A stretch of 17,586 bases of DNA from Vavraia culicis subsp. floridensis (taxonomy: Eukaryota; Microsporidia; Pleistophoridae): positions 126,739 through 144,324 of the forward strand of contig NW_007360612.1 in assembly GCF_000192795.1 (NCBI RefSeq). The letters are read 5' to 3'. A program made the position numbers and the translations under genes. Shown here in pieces: positions 7,875-16,041 of the stretch (the stretch's first letter is position 1; each line of letters opens with the position of its first letter). The notes under the pieces are model-generated. The model was not told where the DNA came from and did no database searches. It saw nothing but the letters and a program-made list of their open reading frames with translations.

Positions 7875-8981
7875 TCAATGACGCTTTTTCAATTTTCTTG
7901 ATGATTTTTTGTGACCATTTTTCTTGGATTTAGTATGAGATTTGAAATTAACTTTTGCACTGAACAAAGCTTTTTGATGTGAGACCTTATCTTTGTTACG
8001 TATGCTGTCTTCCACAACATTACCCTCATCCGTCCGCTCATCATTCATTGCAAGCATATCCCTCACACCGAACAAGATGCGTTTAAACATTGAACTTTGG
8101 TTGTTAAACAATTTCCATCCCTCTTTAGCCGTAGTCAAACTTAGATCTGTTTGCGGAATAAGTTTTTCTTCATTTAATGGTGCATTTGCGACCTGATTGC
8201 CTTCCGCTTGTAACATTTCTTCGTTTGATTTCTCATTTCTTGAGTTCAAACTCGCAAAATGCTCGTCTTCCGAAATAACTTCGCATTCATGTCTAAGAAT
8301 CTCATCGTTCAACTCTTCTAAATCCTTGTTATCCATCGCATCCATTTGTTTCATATGTTCATCGACACATTCCATAATAGCACTCATTGATTCATAAAAA
8401 TGTTCTGAATTGTCGCCCACTTCTGCAGATTCGGTTATTGCTTCAACATGCCTTACCAGATCCAATAAAGAGCTCGTCAACTTATCGTTTTTGTTCGGCA
8501 CGTACTTTTTATGTTTGCTCACAATTTTAGTTTTATCGGCCAGATCAGAACCTACATCGGTATACTGTGGCTTGTTCATGTCTTTCCTGTTATCTTCCAA
8601 CTTATGAGATGAATCTATACTTTCGTCGATGGACTGTGTGTCACTATCAGATGGTTCGCTTGGTGATGACAATTCTGGCATTTTCCCGCTATCATCGCAT
8701 TCAACGGTTTTCGAATCAGTCAAATTCGCATCGCTTAGTTCCAATCCAGCCATTTCATCTGCTCCATAATCGTGGTATCTTTTGTAATCTGTATCGTCAT
8801 ATTCTTTATCTATTACTTCTCTTTGCTCCTTATTCTTTAGAGAAAAACCTATATTATCGTTTTGTCTTGATGACGTAATGTGCTTAAACCCATAAAAAAA
8901 CAGTGTTGCTGCTACAGCATATCCCAACAGCACGTAAAACATAAGTACGCAGATGAGTTCACAATAAATACTTTTCTTCAT
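7875..8981 (-). CDS. acidic single-pass membrane protein, unrecognised
   Basis: The 368-residue product has one hydrophobic segment near the N-terminus (about residues 8-31, CELICVLMFYVLLGYAVAAT onward), which acts as a signal anchor or uncleaved signal. Everything after it is hydrophilic. Residues 40-150 are rich in Asp, Glu and Ser (for example SSPSEPSDSDTQSIDESIDSS), residues 165-265 are acidic with predicted helix, and the last 25 are strongly basic (KSKKNGHKKSSRKLKKRH), ending close to the stop. I know no family with this layout. Charge polarity (acidic body, basic tail) could allow self-association or binding to polyanions. It uses an ATG with AAATTACC about 15 bases upstream; no CCC tract is seen. 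The length and continuous ATG frame make it a real gene; the function is unknown. Confidence 0.75.
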   Translation of the reverse strand: MKKSIYCELICVLMFYVLLGYAVAATLFFYGFKHITSSRQNDNIGFSLKNKEQREVIDKEYDDTDYKRYHDYGADEMAGLELSDANLTDSKTVECDDSGKMPELSSPSEPSDSDTQSIDESIDSSHKLEDNRKDMNKPQYTDVGSDLADKTKIVSKHKKYVPNKNDKLTSSLLDLVRHVEAITESAEVGDNSEHFYESMSAIMECVDEHMKQMDAMDNKDLEELNDEILRHECEVISEDEHFASLNSRNEKSNEEMLQAEGNQVANAPLNEEKLIPQTDLSLTTAKEGWKLFNNQSSMFKRILFGVRDMLAMNDERTDEGNVVEDSIRNKDKVSHQKALFSAKVNFKSHTKSKKNGHKKSSRKLKKRH

Positions 8982-9393
8982 AAGCTGGTTATGGTAATTT
9001 TACGCTATTCAAATAATTGATATCAATGAAGTAAAAGCATTATATTATGTTTGAAGAAGCAGAATCACTATCTAACCTATTTTAACACCGTAAAGCAATG
9101 TTTCGTTGACAAGCTTGTACAACTGAGCAAAACGTAAAAAACCATTGATTAACTGGCATGAGAGTAGGTTTATTTACGAACCAGAAAGTTCGACATATCA
9201 CCAGAGCGGAGTGCTAATCTGAATGTATTTATCTGGCTGAGCGTGTGAATCACGATTATAAATTATTGCAGTAATATGTTTATGATGAATTTGTGTTAAG
9301 TACTGCCATTTTTATGTTAACATGGTTGCAATTCACGAATTATGACTCCTATGCAGAGTTGTTTTACGCTATATAAACTCATAAATCATGTAA
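8982..9393. other. intergenic between divergent genes
   Basis: About 400 AT-rich bases between the membrane-protein gene (leftward) and the 9394 frame (rightward). TATATAAAC at 9370-9378 lies about 24 bases before the ATG at 9394 and is the only element I can point to. Confidence 0.4.
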
Positions 9394-9753
9394 ATGCCTT
9401 TAAAACTAAGTAAACTACGAATAAGGAATTGCCTCATAGTTTTATTGTTTATGATAATACACCATGTTGGATACCATGCCAAGAACAGCTATCAAGTTAA
9501 TAAAAGGATGATTTACGGAAATTCTCGATCATTGTTAGGCTTTATATTGCTAGATAGATACCATTCAATCCAATCTTTCTTTGAGGTCTACAATCCCAAT
9601 AATATCACCTTCTGTGCCTGCAATAGATATCCGAGACAAAACTGGAATGAAGTAGTTAACCAAGTTTATGAGATAGAATATGAGAGCGTTACAAGGGAAG
9701 CAAGACTGGCCAAAAAGAGTTTTATAGAAGGTAACAAGTGGAATAGTTATTAA
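9394..9753 (+). CDS. possible secreted or anchored small protein (119 aa)
   Basis: An ATG frame with a basic N-terminus (KLSKLRIRN) followed by a hydrophobic run (CLIVLLFMIIHHVGY, about residues 13-27), a plausible signal peptide or anchor. The rest is polar with two closely spaced cysteines (FCACNRY, near residue 75) and an acidic/basic helical tail ending KWNSY. A TATA-like TATATAAAC lies at 9370-9378, but no CCC or AAATTT signal is seen. It matches no family I know. Its 3' half overlaps, antisense, the intron-containing candidate at 9565-9823, so probably only one of the two is real. This one is longer and needs no intron; the other has better start signals. Confidence 0.42.
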   Translation: MPLKLSKLRIRNCLIVLLFMIIHHVGYHAKNSYQVNKRMIYGNSRSLLGFILLDRYHSIQSFFEVYNPNNITFCACNRYPRQNWNEVVNQVYEIEYESVTREARLAKKSFIEGNKWNSY

Positions 9754-9823
9754 TCTGTTTGCGATATTATGCCGCAAGGCATTGATGAATGCCTAGGCCA
9801 AGTTAGTATTTACTTACATACAT
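9565..9823 (-). CDS. candidate spliced gene: 2-codon exon, 25-nt intron, 75-codon exon
   Basis: ATG TAT (9823-9818) is followed at once by GTAAGT. A perfect TACTAAC branch site (9808-9802) and a TAG acceptor (ending at 9793) follow. Removing 25 bases joins the two codons in phase to a frame open to TGA at 9565-9567, giving 77 residues. Introns of this size and position, right after the start codon, are typical of microsporidian genes. The start context is also good: a GGG tract (9834-9832) and an AAATTT element (9845-9840) precede the ATG. The product is hydrophobic in the middle (NALIFYLINLVNYFIPVL, about residues 37-54) and matches nothing I recognise; it does not look ribosomal, although short introns in microsporidia favour ribosomal protein genes. 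It overlaps the 119-codon plus-strand frame antisense. Confidence 0.38.
9793..9817 (-). other. candidate 25-nt spliceosomal intron
   Basis: Minus strand: GTAAGT donor (9817-9812), TACTAAC branch sequence (9808-9802) and TAG acceptor (9795-9793). The branch-to-acceptor gap is only a few bases, as in the minimal introns of microsporidia. Phase 0; it follows the second codon. Confidence 0.45.
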
Positions 9824-9831
9824 CAAGACCA

Positions 9832-9866
9832 CCCGCTTGAAATTTGTTCACATATAACGATTTATA
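9832..9866 (-). promoter_or_regulatory. start signals of the spliced candidate
   Basis: On the minus strand, in order toward the ATG at 9823: a TATA-like TATAAATCG (9866-9858), AAATTT (9845-9840) and GGG (9834-9832). The last two fit the AAATTT-like and GGG-like signals of microsporidian genes; the TATA-like element is somewhat far from the ATG, at 43 bases. Confidence 0.35.
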
Positions 9867-10723
9867 CGACTGTGATTTCAGAAAGTAAAAAATTGTCAAA
9901 AAATACCTAATATAAAGAAAAATTTAAAACTCAACAGAGAAACGGCGAAGACCTTTTTCGACAAAAAAGATATGTGTTGTATGTGTAAATGATAGACTGT
10001 ACAGTGTGCAGAAGAATATGGTGTGAAATAAAGAGTGTAGCACAATTTACTCAAATTATAGAACTTCTTTGGTTGATTACGGATAATAATGGCTAAACCA
10101 AAATTAAATGATAAGAAATTTCTATGCTTTGCCTTTTATAAGTGATATGAAATATAACGCAGCTTGTCCAGGCATATCTAGAGATAAAGAGCTGTTTTTA
10201 CTTAGAGAAAATCTCGTTGTTTATGTGAATAAAAACACAGCTATTTAATATTGCATTAGATCGTGCAGTCATTTTCAAATGATATGCTAGAAATTTCTCT
10301 ACAAATTTGTACTCGAATCCAGCCATAAAGAAGCAAAAAGGGGATCACTGCTTGGATGCCATGCTAAAAGGGTATAATTGCGGTGCATGTACAAGAACGG
10401 AATATTAACACTAATAATTTTAAACCAGTAAAATATGGATAAAAAGTCGAGTTTGATACATTAAGTGTATATTGATTATTAATATGTGGTGTTTGTATTA
10501 TTAGAATTATATTCCACTCGCCTTTGAAGCAAAAAATTTATTGAAATATGACTTTCATCCGTATATGCATATTTTTATAAATAACGTTAATAGCACCAGC
10601 AAGTTTATCTCCCGGTATAAAAATATTAACCGCAGTATATTTTACCTAATCAAGGTTTTATACCAATAAAAGTTCAAAGCGCGAGAAACCTCTTTTCAAT
10701 ATTTACTCACCAAAACATTCAAA
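9867..10723. other. intergenic, no gene seen
   Basis: About 850 AT-rich bases. One tRNA B-box-like string (TACTCGAATCC near 10311-10321) has no matching A box or cloverleaf, so I do not call a tRNA. No repeat or long frame is seen. Confidence 0.4.
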
Positions 10724-10870
10724 ATGAAATCGGCAAGTGAGCTTCTTCATATCCTTAGGTGTCATGGTGATTCTGTATTGCGAGATAGTGGTCGATGTTG
10801 TCCAATAATTCATTTCTCATCCATTGTTACTGCAATATTTCACACCATGAAATCTAATAGTTCCGCTTAA
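10724..10870 (+). CDS. possible 48-codon small protein
   Basis: An ATG frame upstream of, and on the same strand as, the Pta1-like gene. The product starts MKSASELLHILRCHGDS, has three cysteines and a short hydrophobic patch (IIHFSSIVTAIF). No CCC or AAATTT signal is clear. It may be a small gene, an upstream frame in a long leader, or chance. Confidence 0.17.
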   Translation: MKSASELLHILRCHGDSVLRDSGRCCPIIHFSSIVTAIFHTMKSNSSA

Positions 10871-10956
10871 TCTCCTCATCGTGTCTATCCGTATGAGCCG
10901 GTATCGGAGATAAATTAAGTCAAATTCTGAATTTTTAATGAAAATAAAAAATGAAA

Positions 10957-10959
10957 GGG
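10957..10959 (+). promoter_or_regulatory. GGG-like start signal of the Pta1-like gene
   Basis: GGG seven bases before the ATG at 10967, in an otherwise A-rich leader. It is consistent with the GGG-like variant of the microsporidian start signal. Confidence 0.35.
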
Positions 10960-10966
10960 TAGTTAA

Positions 10967-13258
10967 ATGAAAGAGAATGACGAAGACTCTCAGAAGAGAA
11001 AAAGTGGGTGGATAAGAAAGGATTTACAGGATTATGACAAAGATGCGAGGACAAACGGACAAAAAATTAGTTTAGAAGGCGACAAGAGTGCAATTGAAGA
11101 TCTCAATCAAAGTATGAATTATAAACCGGTTGAAAAGATGGTGCATGGCCGTGAGAATGGTAAATTTGGTAAAAAAAGCGGTTCTCACGCAACCGTGAGC
11201 GATGAAGAGCTTGTAAACTTTGGTGAGCTTTCGCCCGATAAGATGTTAAACGCTTTGAACACACTTACCGTGTTATTATCAAAGGCAAATGTGCACCAAG
11301 TGTACGCATTTCTCCTAAACTTGCAAGAACACACTTTAACAATTCCATCTACTCATCACGAGTCGATAACATCCTCGCTTTCAATCCTATCAGCAAATGT
11401 AAAGCAGTTATTGCCTATGGAAATAGAACATTATGATTTGAAGCTGATCAACGTAATCGATGACACTAGCGAGCGTAAAGTGCCGTTCAACATGTATTTA
11501 ACGAATTATCTGACGTCTCTGTTCATAAAGCTGACCATCAAAGAGATTGAAAACGCAGTGAACAACTACTTCTATCCGGAGCGGAGAAGAATCGACTGCG
11601 GCATTGAAGATATACTTGGAAATGGATATGGTGCGTTGTTAGTTGAGGAAAACGGTGATACTAAAGCGAACGGTGTGCATGATGTAGGTAAAGGAAGTGC
11701 GAGCGATGAACACGAAAACTCGGATAGAGCTAGTGTGAAAGGAAATGGAGATGGATGTGTTAAAAGGGAGAATCGCTATGAAAACTTGGAACACGATAAA
11801 AAGACTGCTGGCAAACCGGTAAAGAGACCGTTAAAAGGCGAAAAGACAAGCAGAACACAGGTAACAGGTACTGAAAGGGAAGCAAACACGGATAATATGA
11901 GTGTGAAGAGAATCAAACGAAATGAACATCACGCTGCAACCGAAGATGGTTCCGAGCAGAATAAGGAAAAGCAAATGGTAAAAGATGTATTATTAAGCAA
12001 TAAAACGCTCTTTTGCATACTAAAGGATGAGGACTACAACATCAATCTTTTTCTTTCCCTTTTGAAGTATGAGGAGAAATTGCAAAGCTTTCTTCTTTTC
12101 CTCTACATAAATCACGAAAGCACGTATGAGACGTTTCTAAGAAACGCACTCTCTAGTTGCACGGCGGAGCAGCAGCCAAAAATTTTACAAAATTTTGTGG
12201 AGGTGCGAATAGAAGAGCTCAAATTCTTCGACAAGGAAAATTTAAAGCAAATGGTAAAGAAGAGAATGCACAGAGAATCGCTAAGAGTAAAGCTGAAAGA
12301 AATTGAAAAGAGCGAGCTGCTTGACATCATTAAAGAAGACTTTAAATTCTTTAAAAACAATTTAGACTACTACGACCTCAGCTTCAAGGAACTGCTAGCA
12401 CTTGCTGAAGAGGAAGACGAGGTGATCGAATATCTGTTCGATAATCTGGCAGTTTATGGAAGTAATTGGATGGGGTCAGTTGTAAAGGTGCTCTCTGGAA
12501 AGAACGAGAATTTTATTTTTGATTTTTTTGAGCAGCGCGTGCGACCGCTAGCAGACCAAACCAAGACACACAGTGAGGAAGAGGTACATTCTCTGATATA
12601 CGACGCGATTGTTGTGTACCTTAAGTACAATAAGCCCAGTAAACTGCTTCTGCAGCTTTTTCGCTCAAATTACCTGCTTGACAACAAAAAATATTTTTTC
12701 AATGTGATCACTATTTTAGAGAAGGAAACGATAAAAAATCGGCTGATGGACTATCTGGATGAAGAGACCTTGCCTTTTTTTACGCGTGTGATGACTGCCA
12801 ATGAGATTCTCCATGAGTTGTGCGTTTTCAACTGTGACAGATATGATAGGGAGAAAAACACTAAAAGCGATATCAGCTCACGAACCAGATTAGAGGGTAT
12901 ATTCAAACTGATAGTGCCCAAATTTACAGAAGATACAATTATTCAGACGCTTGCCTCGTCTGACAACACACCAAACTTCTTTCTAGCACTTAAATATTCA
13001 CTCATCACGTACGCCACGCTGAAGCCGTTCACACTTACCGTGTTGCAGAGACACTCCCTTCGAACGAACGAATACATCGATGTGCTTGAGATGATGGGAA
13101 TGGATGCGATTGACGTGTTGGTATGCAAGGATAAAAACTTTATCTCGTATGTGTTGCGAAGGAGCAAAAAGATCAAAGAAGTCTGCGTACAAAGCGAGGG
13201 CCGGAATTTGAGAGGAATGGACAAAGTACTGGAAGCGTATTCCAGTCAGATGCAGTGA
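10967..13258 (+). CDS. PTA1: symplekin/Pta1-like mRNA 3'-end processing scaffold (tentative)
   Basis: The 763-residue intracellular protein has no signal peptide or membrane segment. Residues 1-80 are polar. Residues about 88-205 form a helical block (MLNALNTLTVLLSKANVHQV onward) that could be a reduced HEAT-like region. Residues about 225-340 are charged and probably disordered, with basic clusters (KRPLKGEK, VKRIKRNEHH) that may be nuclear localisation signals. Residues about 340-763 are helical repeats. The segment near 650-700 (FTEDTIIQTL, then TPNFFLALKYSLITY, then LKPFTLTVLQR) follows the pattern of the symplekin C-terminal domain (FTqEvL..vLqqL, TPLPlLfMRTvIQ.yp.L..Fvm.iLsR), preceded by NEILHEL like its pAELLvaLH. 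Symplekin/Pta1 scaffolds the cleavage and polyadenylation factor and binds Ssu72. The match was made by eye; another helical-repeat protein is possible. The ATG follows a GGG tract. Confidence 0.6.
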   Translation: MKENDEDSQKRKSGWIRKDLQDYDKDARTNGQKISLEGDKSAIEDLNQSMNYKPVEKMVHGRENGKFGKKSGSHATVSDEELVNFGELSPDKMLNALNTLTVLLSKANVHQVYAFLLNLQEHTLTIPSTHHESITSSLSILSANVKQLLPMEIEHYDLKLINVIDDTSERKVPFNMYLTNYLTSLFIKLTIKEIENAVNNYFYPERRRIDCGIEDILGNGYGALLVEENGDTKANGVHDVGKGSASDEHENSDRASVKGNGDGCVKRENRYENLEHDKKTAGKPVKRPLKGEKTSRTQVTGTEREANTDNMSVKRIKRNEHHAATEDGSEQNKEKQMVKDVLLSNKTLFCILKDEDYNINLFLSLLKYEEKLQSFLLFLYINHESTYETFLRNALSSCTAEQQPKILQNFVEVRIEELKFFDKENLKQMVKKRMHRESLRVKLKEIEKSELLDIIKEDFKFFKNNLDYYDLSFKELLALAEEEDEVIEYLFDNLAVYGSNWMGSVVKVLSGKNENFIFDFFEQRVRPLADQTKTHSEEEVHSLIYDAIVVYLKYNKPSKLLLQLFRSNYLLDNKKYFFNVITILEKETIKNRLMDYLDEETLPFFTRVMTANEILHELCVFNCDRYDREKNTKSDISSRTRLEGIFKLIVPKFTEDTIIQTLASSDNTPNFFLALKYSLITYATLKPFTLTVLQRHSLRTNEYIDVLEMMGMDAIDVLVCKDKNFISYVLRRSKKIKEVCVQSEGRNLRGMDKVLEAYSSQMQ

Positions 13259-13759
13259 GAGAGGAAAGCACGTATGAAAAGAAAATAAGTGTCTCTGAAC
13301 AGTCTATACCAGTTATTCTACCCTTGTTACCAATAAATCAGTGATAGCCCGGTTGAGTAAGTAACCTTTCAGATCGAGCAATACGTGAAAAGAGAAGGTT
13401 CTTACCCAACATGTTAACAAACATAACCAGCGTAAATAAATGTGCTTTTAATGACGTAATCGCTTGTTATCGTCGTACAATAAGGTCGATTCTATTATTT
13501 AGCCGTATATCAGTAAAAATGTGGTTTATTTATTAACTTTTTATAATTGAGGACAAATTTACGTTTTTGCAGGTGTTACCGTATGAGAACACGAATAAAC
13601 GTATCTGTCAAACCAAAATTAGTTTATTTCTTCATTTTTTACGATGAAATGATGTGTTACGAATATTTAGTTAACTAAACATTGACAAACAAAATTCGTT
13701 GTTATACCCTATCGATTGCGCTACCGGGTGATTTTTATCCATCAATTCTTGCTTTGCGA
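13259..13759. other. intergenic between convergent genes, with hairpin
   Basis: About 500 AT-rich bases between the 3' ends of the Pta1-like gene and the unknown minus-strand gene. The only structure seen is the inverted repeat at 13352-13410, listed separately. Confidence 0.4.
13352..13410. repeat. long imperfect inverted repeat (hairpin) in 3' intergenic DNA
   Basis: Left arm 13352-13370 (GTTGAGTAAGTAACCTTTC) and right arm 13392-13410 (GAGAAGGTTCTTACCCAAC) pair over about 15 base pairs with one bulge and one mismatch, around a loop of about 21 bases. It lies 93 bases past the stop of the Pta1-like gene, between two convergent genes. It could be a 3' UTR structure, part of a non-coding RNA, or the remnant of a short mobile element with inverted ends. 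No flanking target duplication is seen. Confidence 0.5.
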
Positions 13760-14611
13760 TTAGTTAAAAATCAGCACTTCTACTCCGTTCTTCAACAGCA
13801 CAAATACCGTGTTACCAACACATACAAAATCTATAACATTAACTAAGTTAAGATTCTCAACAAAACTTCTCTTAAAATAGTTCATTCTGAGCCTGCTGTT
13901 TCTGCACTCAAGAACAAAATCGTCATTTACCAACTTAGAGGCAGGCACATTGCTTGGTCGAATAGTAACGGTCTCTTTGGCATCGCCATCGGTCGTATCG
14001 TGTTTATTTTTCTTTCCACTCTTACCTCCCGTACCATCGCGTTGCTCCAGTCGTTGCTCACAACCACTTTCCTCATTATAATACGTTTTGACCACACCGT
14101 ACCTATCCCATACTTTTACGCACTCGTCTACGTGTACATCCACAATATCGCCAATTTTCATCCAGAGTATGATCTTTTCCAGTTCACGATTGCACGCTTT
14201 CACATTTCTGGACACCAGGGTCAACATCACGTTGAACAACAGACACAGGACTTGGCGACTAACACAATGAACCAGGTAATTCATGACATGATTTTCGATT
14301 CTCTTTATTTTGGTGAGCATTATCTCACTTTTACCGTTCTTGGCATTCTTGATTCGGTACCGATAGATCAAGATTGTGTCTGACTGCTGGAGAAGAACAT
14401 AATTTTGTATGGCGTACAAATTGTCGGCAACTAGGTTGATATGGAATGATAGGATGCTTTCGCCCTTGATGTCCACCTGGAATGGTGTGAATAAAAGTTT
14501 GGGAGTGTCTGGCTTTGCCTTATGGAAAAGCGGGTGCTTTGTGATCATAAGAATGAGGAGCCGCGAGTTTTTCAAGATTATTACGAAACAACGCGTAAGA
14601 GAACCGATCAT
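13760..14611 (-). CDS. unrecognised protein, possibly the 3' part of a larger disrupted gene
   Basis: From the first ATG the frame gives 283 residues. Residues 1-25 (MIGSLTRCFVIILKNSRLLILMI) are hydrophobic. The rest is beta-rich (TILIYRYRIKN, IVDVHVDECVKVWDRYGVV, VIDFVCVGNTVFVLLKNGVEVLIF) with a polar insert near residues 185-225 (GGKSGKKNKHDTTDGDAKE). The alternating strands and the ending recall beta-propeller repeats, but I recognise no family. No CCC, AAATTT or TATA signal precedes this ATG. Upstream in the same frame, past a TAA and a TGA, lies another 95 open codons without any ATG (14648-14932), so this may be the intact remainder of a frame-disrupted gene that began near 14940. Alternatively the 283-residue product is complete. 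Confidence 0.5.
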   Translation of the reverse strand: MIGSLTRCFVIILKNSRLLILMITKHPLFHKAKPDTPKLLFTPFQVDIKGESILSFHINLVADNLYAIQNYVLLQQSDTILIYRYRIKNAKNGKSEIMLTKIKRIENHVMNYLVHCVSRQVLCLLFNVMLTLVSRNVKACNRELEKIILWMKIGDIVDVHVDECVKVWDRYGVVKTYYNEESGCEQRLEQRDGTGGKSGKKNKHDTTDGDAKETVTIRPSNVPASKLVNDDFVLECRNSRLRMNYFKRSFVENLNLVNVIDFVCVGNTVFVLLKNGVEVLIFN

Positions 14612-14644
14612 GAAGAAATAGCACAAAACGAGATGTTAAATGAA

Positions 14645-14932
14645 TCATTTGAAAGGCGTACCATTCAGACAATAACAATACGGAACAGGCGTAATTCTAA
14701 TGGAAATGGCATTAAAACGCCCATTAAGCAATTTAATCTCGTACAATTGGTAGGTTGGTCGACAGAAACGAACAGATCTAATCTCGGCAAAGTCGGATAC
14801 CACAGTGAACGCCAACAGCAGAAAATAAAGCTGTGCCTCAACAATGAGTGCAGTGCCATTCTGCACCGTAAAGCACGCCAGACCATCTCCAAACCAAAAC
14901 CAGTACAGTGACACGATAAACAGCAAAGCAAA
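14645..14932 (-). pseudogene. ATG-less open segment upstream of the unknown gene, probable disrupted 5' part
   Basis: This segment is in the same frame as the 13760-14611 gene and is protein-like (VSLYWFWFGDG, TVQNGTALIVEAQL, TYQLYEIKLLNGRFNAISIRI), with a hydrophobic start that could be a signal peptide. It contains no ATG after the TAG at 14935 and ends at a TGA at 14647-14645; a TAA follows at 14638-14636. Around 14697-14525 another minus-strand frame is open and also reads like protein (SRFVLFLHDRFSYALFRNN), closing near where the main frame resumes. That fits a pair of compensating single-base shifts. It lies only about 20 bases beyond the stop of the nucleolin-like gene. Degeneration or sequence errors are equally possible. 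Confidence 0.35.
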
Positions 14933-14954
14933 CTACCGCCAATCAATAATTTAA

Positions 14955-16040
14955 TTAATCACTATTGTCATCAAAAACTATCTTCTTATTCTCATTCTCC
15001 TTGAACCTCTTACTTCCCCTGTCCTTAGAATTCCTTCTATCGTTTTTATTGAATCCTCCCCGGTCGTTAAATCGTCTCTCTCTATTATTGCCTCTGCCGA
15101 ACCCTTTGTCGCCATCTCTTCTATCCCTGTTAAAACCGCCATTTCCACGATCTTTCCTGTCCTTCGGTTCATTGATGAACAATTTTCTCTCTTCCATATT
15201 AAACTTACCGTTCAACACCTTCTTCATGTCCTGCTCATTTCCAAATTCAACAAAACAAAATCCTCTGTTGCGCTCCTCATCCTCATCGGCCGGTAACCGA
15301 ACATTTTTCACGTTGTACTTCGAAAAAACATCTTTTATGTCCTCAACGGTGGCTGTGTAGGGCAGGTTCTTCACGAACAGAGTAAAGTTTCCGGTCTTCT
15401 TCGGTGTATCAATCACTATGGTGCAATCAAGCAGAGTCTTTCCGTTGTAGGACAAAGCTTTCTTCGCCGATTGTGCATTGCTGAACTCTACGTAGCAGAA
15501 ACCCTTGTTCTCAGATGTATCGCGATCCTTCGGCATGCGCACGTTCACTACCTTTCCAATTTTACCGAACTCCTCCTCAACCATTAGCTCAGTAACACTT
15601 CTGTCAAATCCCTTGACAAACACCGTGGCATCATCCGCCTGAGACTTATCCGATTGCTTACTCGCACGCGGTTCCTCCGCATCGCCAGATTTAACGTTGC
15701 TCGCCTCATCAGACTCACTTTCCTTATGTTCTGTATCTTTTCCCTCATCAGAAGAGGTTGCACAGCTCAACTCCTCCTTATCCTCCAGACCCGCACTCCT
15801 AACCGGCTTTGCTTTTTGTTGCTTGTCCTCCTCCGTACTTGCATCACCAGTCTCTTCTCCAGAACTCACATCCTCGGAGTTATCGTCCCTTTCTTCGCTA
15901 GCACTCATCTCCTTAACGTTGTTGCTCTCCTCAGTGCTGCTTGCCTCAGTACTGGCATTGCTCTCTGTGGCAGAGTGCTCACTTTCCGAAATGCTACTTT
16001 CGTTTTTGTTCTGCTGTTTCTTTGTCTGCTTCTTTGCCAT
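14955..16040 (-). CDS. nucleolin/Nsr1-like RNA-binding protein with two RRMs
   Basis: Proteins of this layout act in the nucleolus in pre-rRNA processing and small-subunit assembly. The 361-residue product has three parts. Residues 1-135 are a Lys/Gln-rich start, then an acidic Ser/Glu/Asp tract (SSTEESN, SEDVSSGEETGDASTEEDK). RRM1 spans about 138-213, with RNP2 VFVKGF and RNP1 KGFCYVEF; RRM2 spans about 219-293, with RNP2 LFVKNL and RNP1 RGFCFVEF. Residues 294-361 form an Arg/Gly/Asn/Asp-rich tail (NGGFNRDRRDGDKGFGRGNNRE...), a loose version of the GAR domain, ending in an acidic cap. Both RRMs keep the aromatic RNP1 residues needed for RNA stacking. Yeast Nsr1 (414 residues) and fission yeast Gar2 share the layout. 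CCCC, AAATTT and TATAAAA precede the ATG, as expected for a highly expressed gene. Other acidic/RRM/RG proteins are possible. Confidence 0.85.
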   Translation of the reverse strand: MAKKQTKKQQNKNESSISESEHSATESNASTEASSTEESNNVKEMSASEERDDNSEDVSSGEETGDASTEEDKQQKAKPVRSAGLEDKEELSCATSSDEGKDTEHKESESDEASNVKSGDAEEPRASKQSDKSQADDATVFVKGFDRSVTELMVEEEFGKIGKVVNVRMPKDRDTSENKGFCYVEFSNAQSAKKALSYNGKTLLDCTIVIDTPKKTGNFTLFVKNLPYTATVEDIKDVFSKYNVKNVRLPADEDEERNRGFCFVEFGNEQDMKKVLNGKFNMEERKLFINEPKDRKDRGNGGFNRDRRDGDKGFGRGNNRERRFNDRGGFNKNDRRNSKDRGSKRFKENENKKIVFDDNSD

Positions 16041-16041
16041 T

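Noticed and set aside
10305..10325. tRNA B-box-like string TACTCGAATCC
   Set aside because: No matching A box, acceptor stem or anticodon arm could be folded around it.
13361..13376. GTAAGT...TTTCAG intron-like string
   Set aside because: Only 16 bases, no coding frame on either side, and it is explained by the hairpin arm.
14522..14911. 129-codon plus-strand frame opposite the disrupted gene
   Set aside because: Polar Arg/Asn/Gln-rich product is what the antisense of a hydrophobic coding frame gives; no start signals. It remains an alternative only if the minus-strand gene is not real there.
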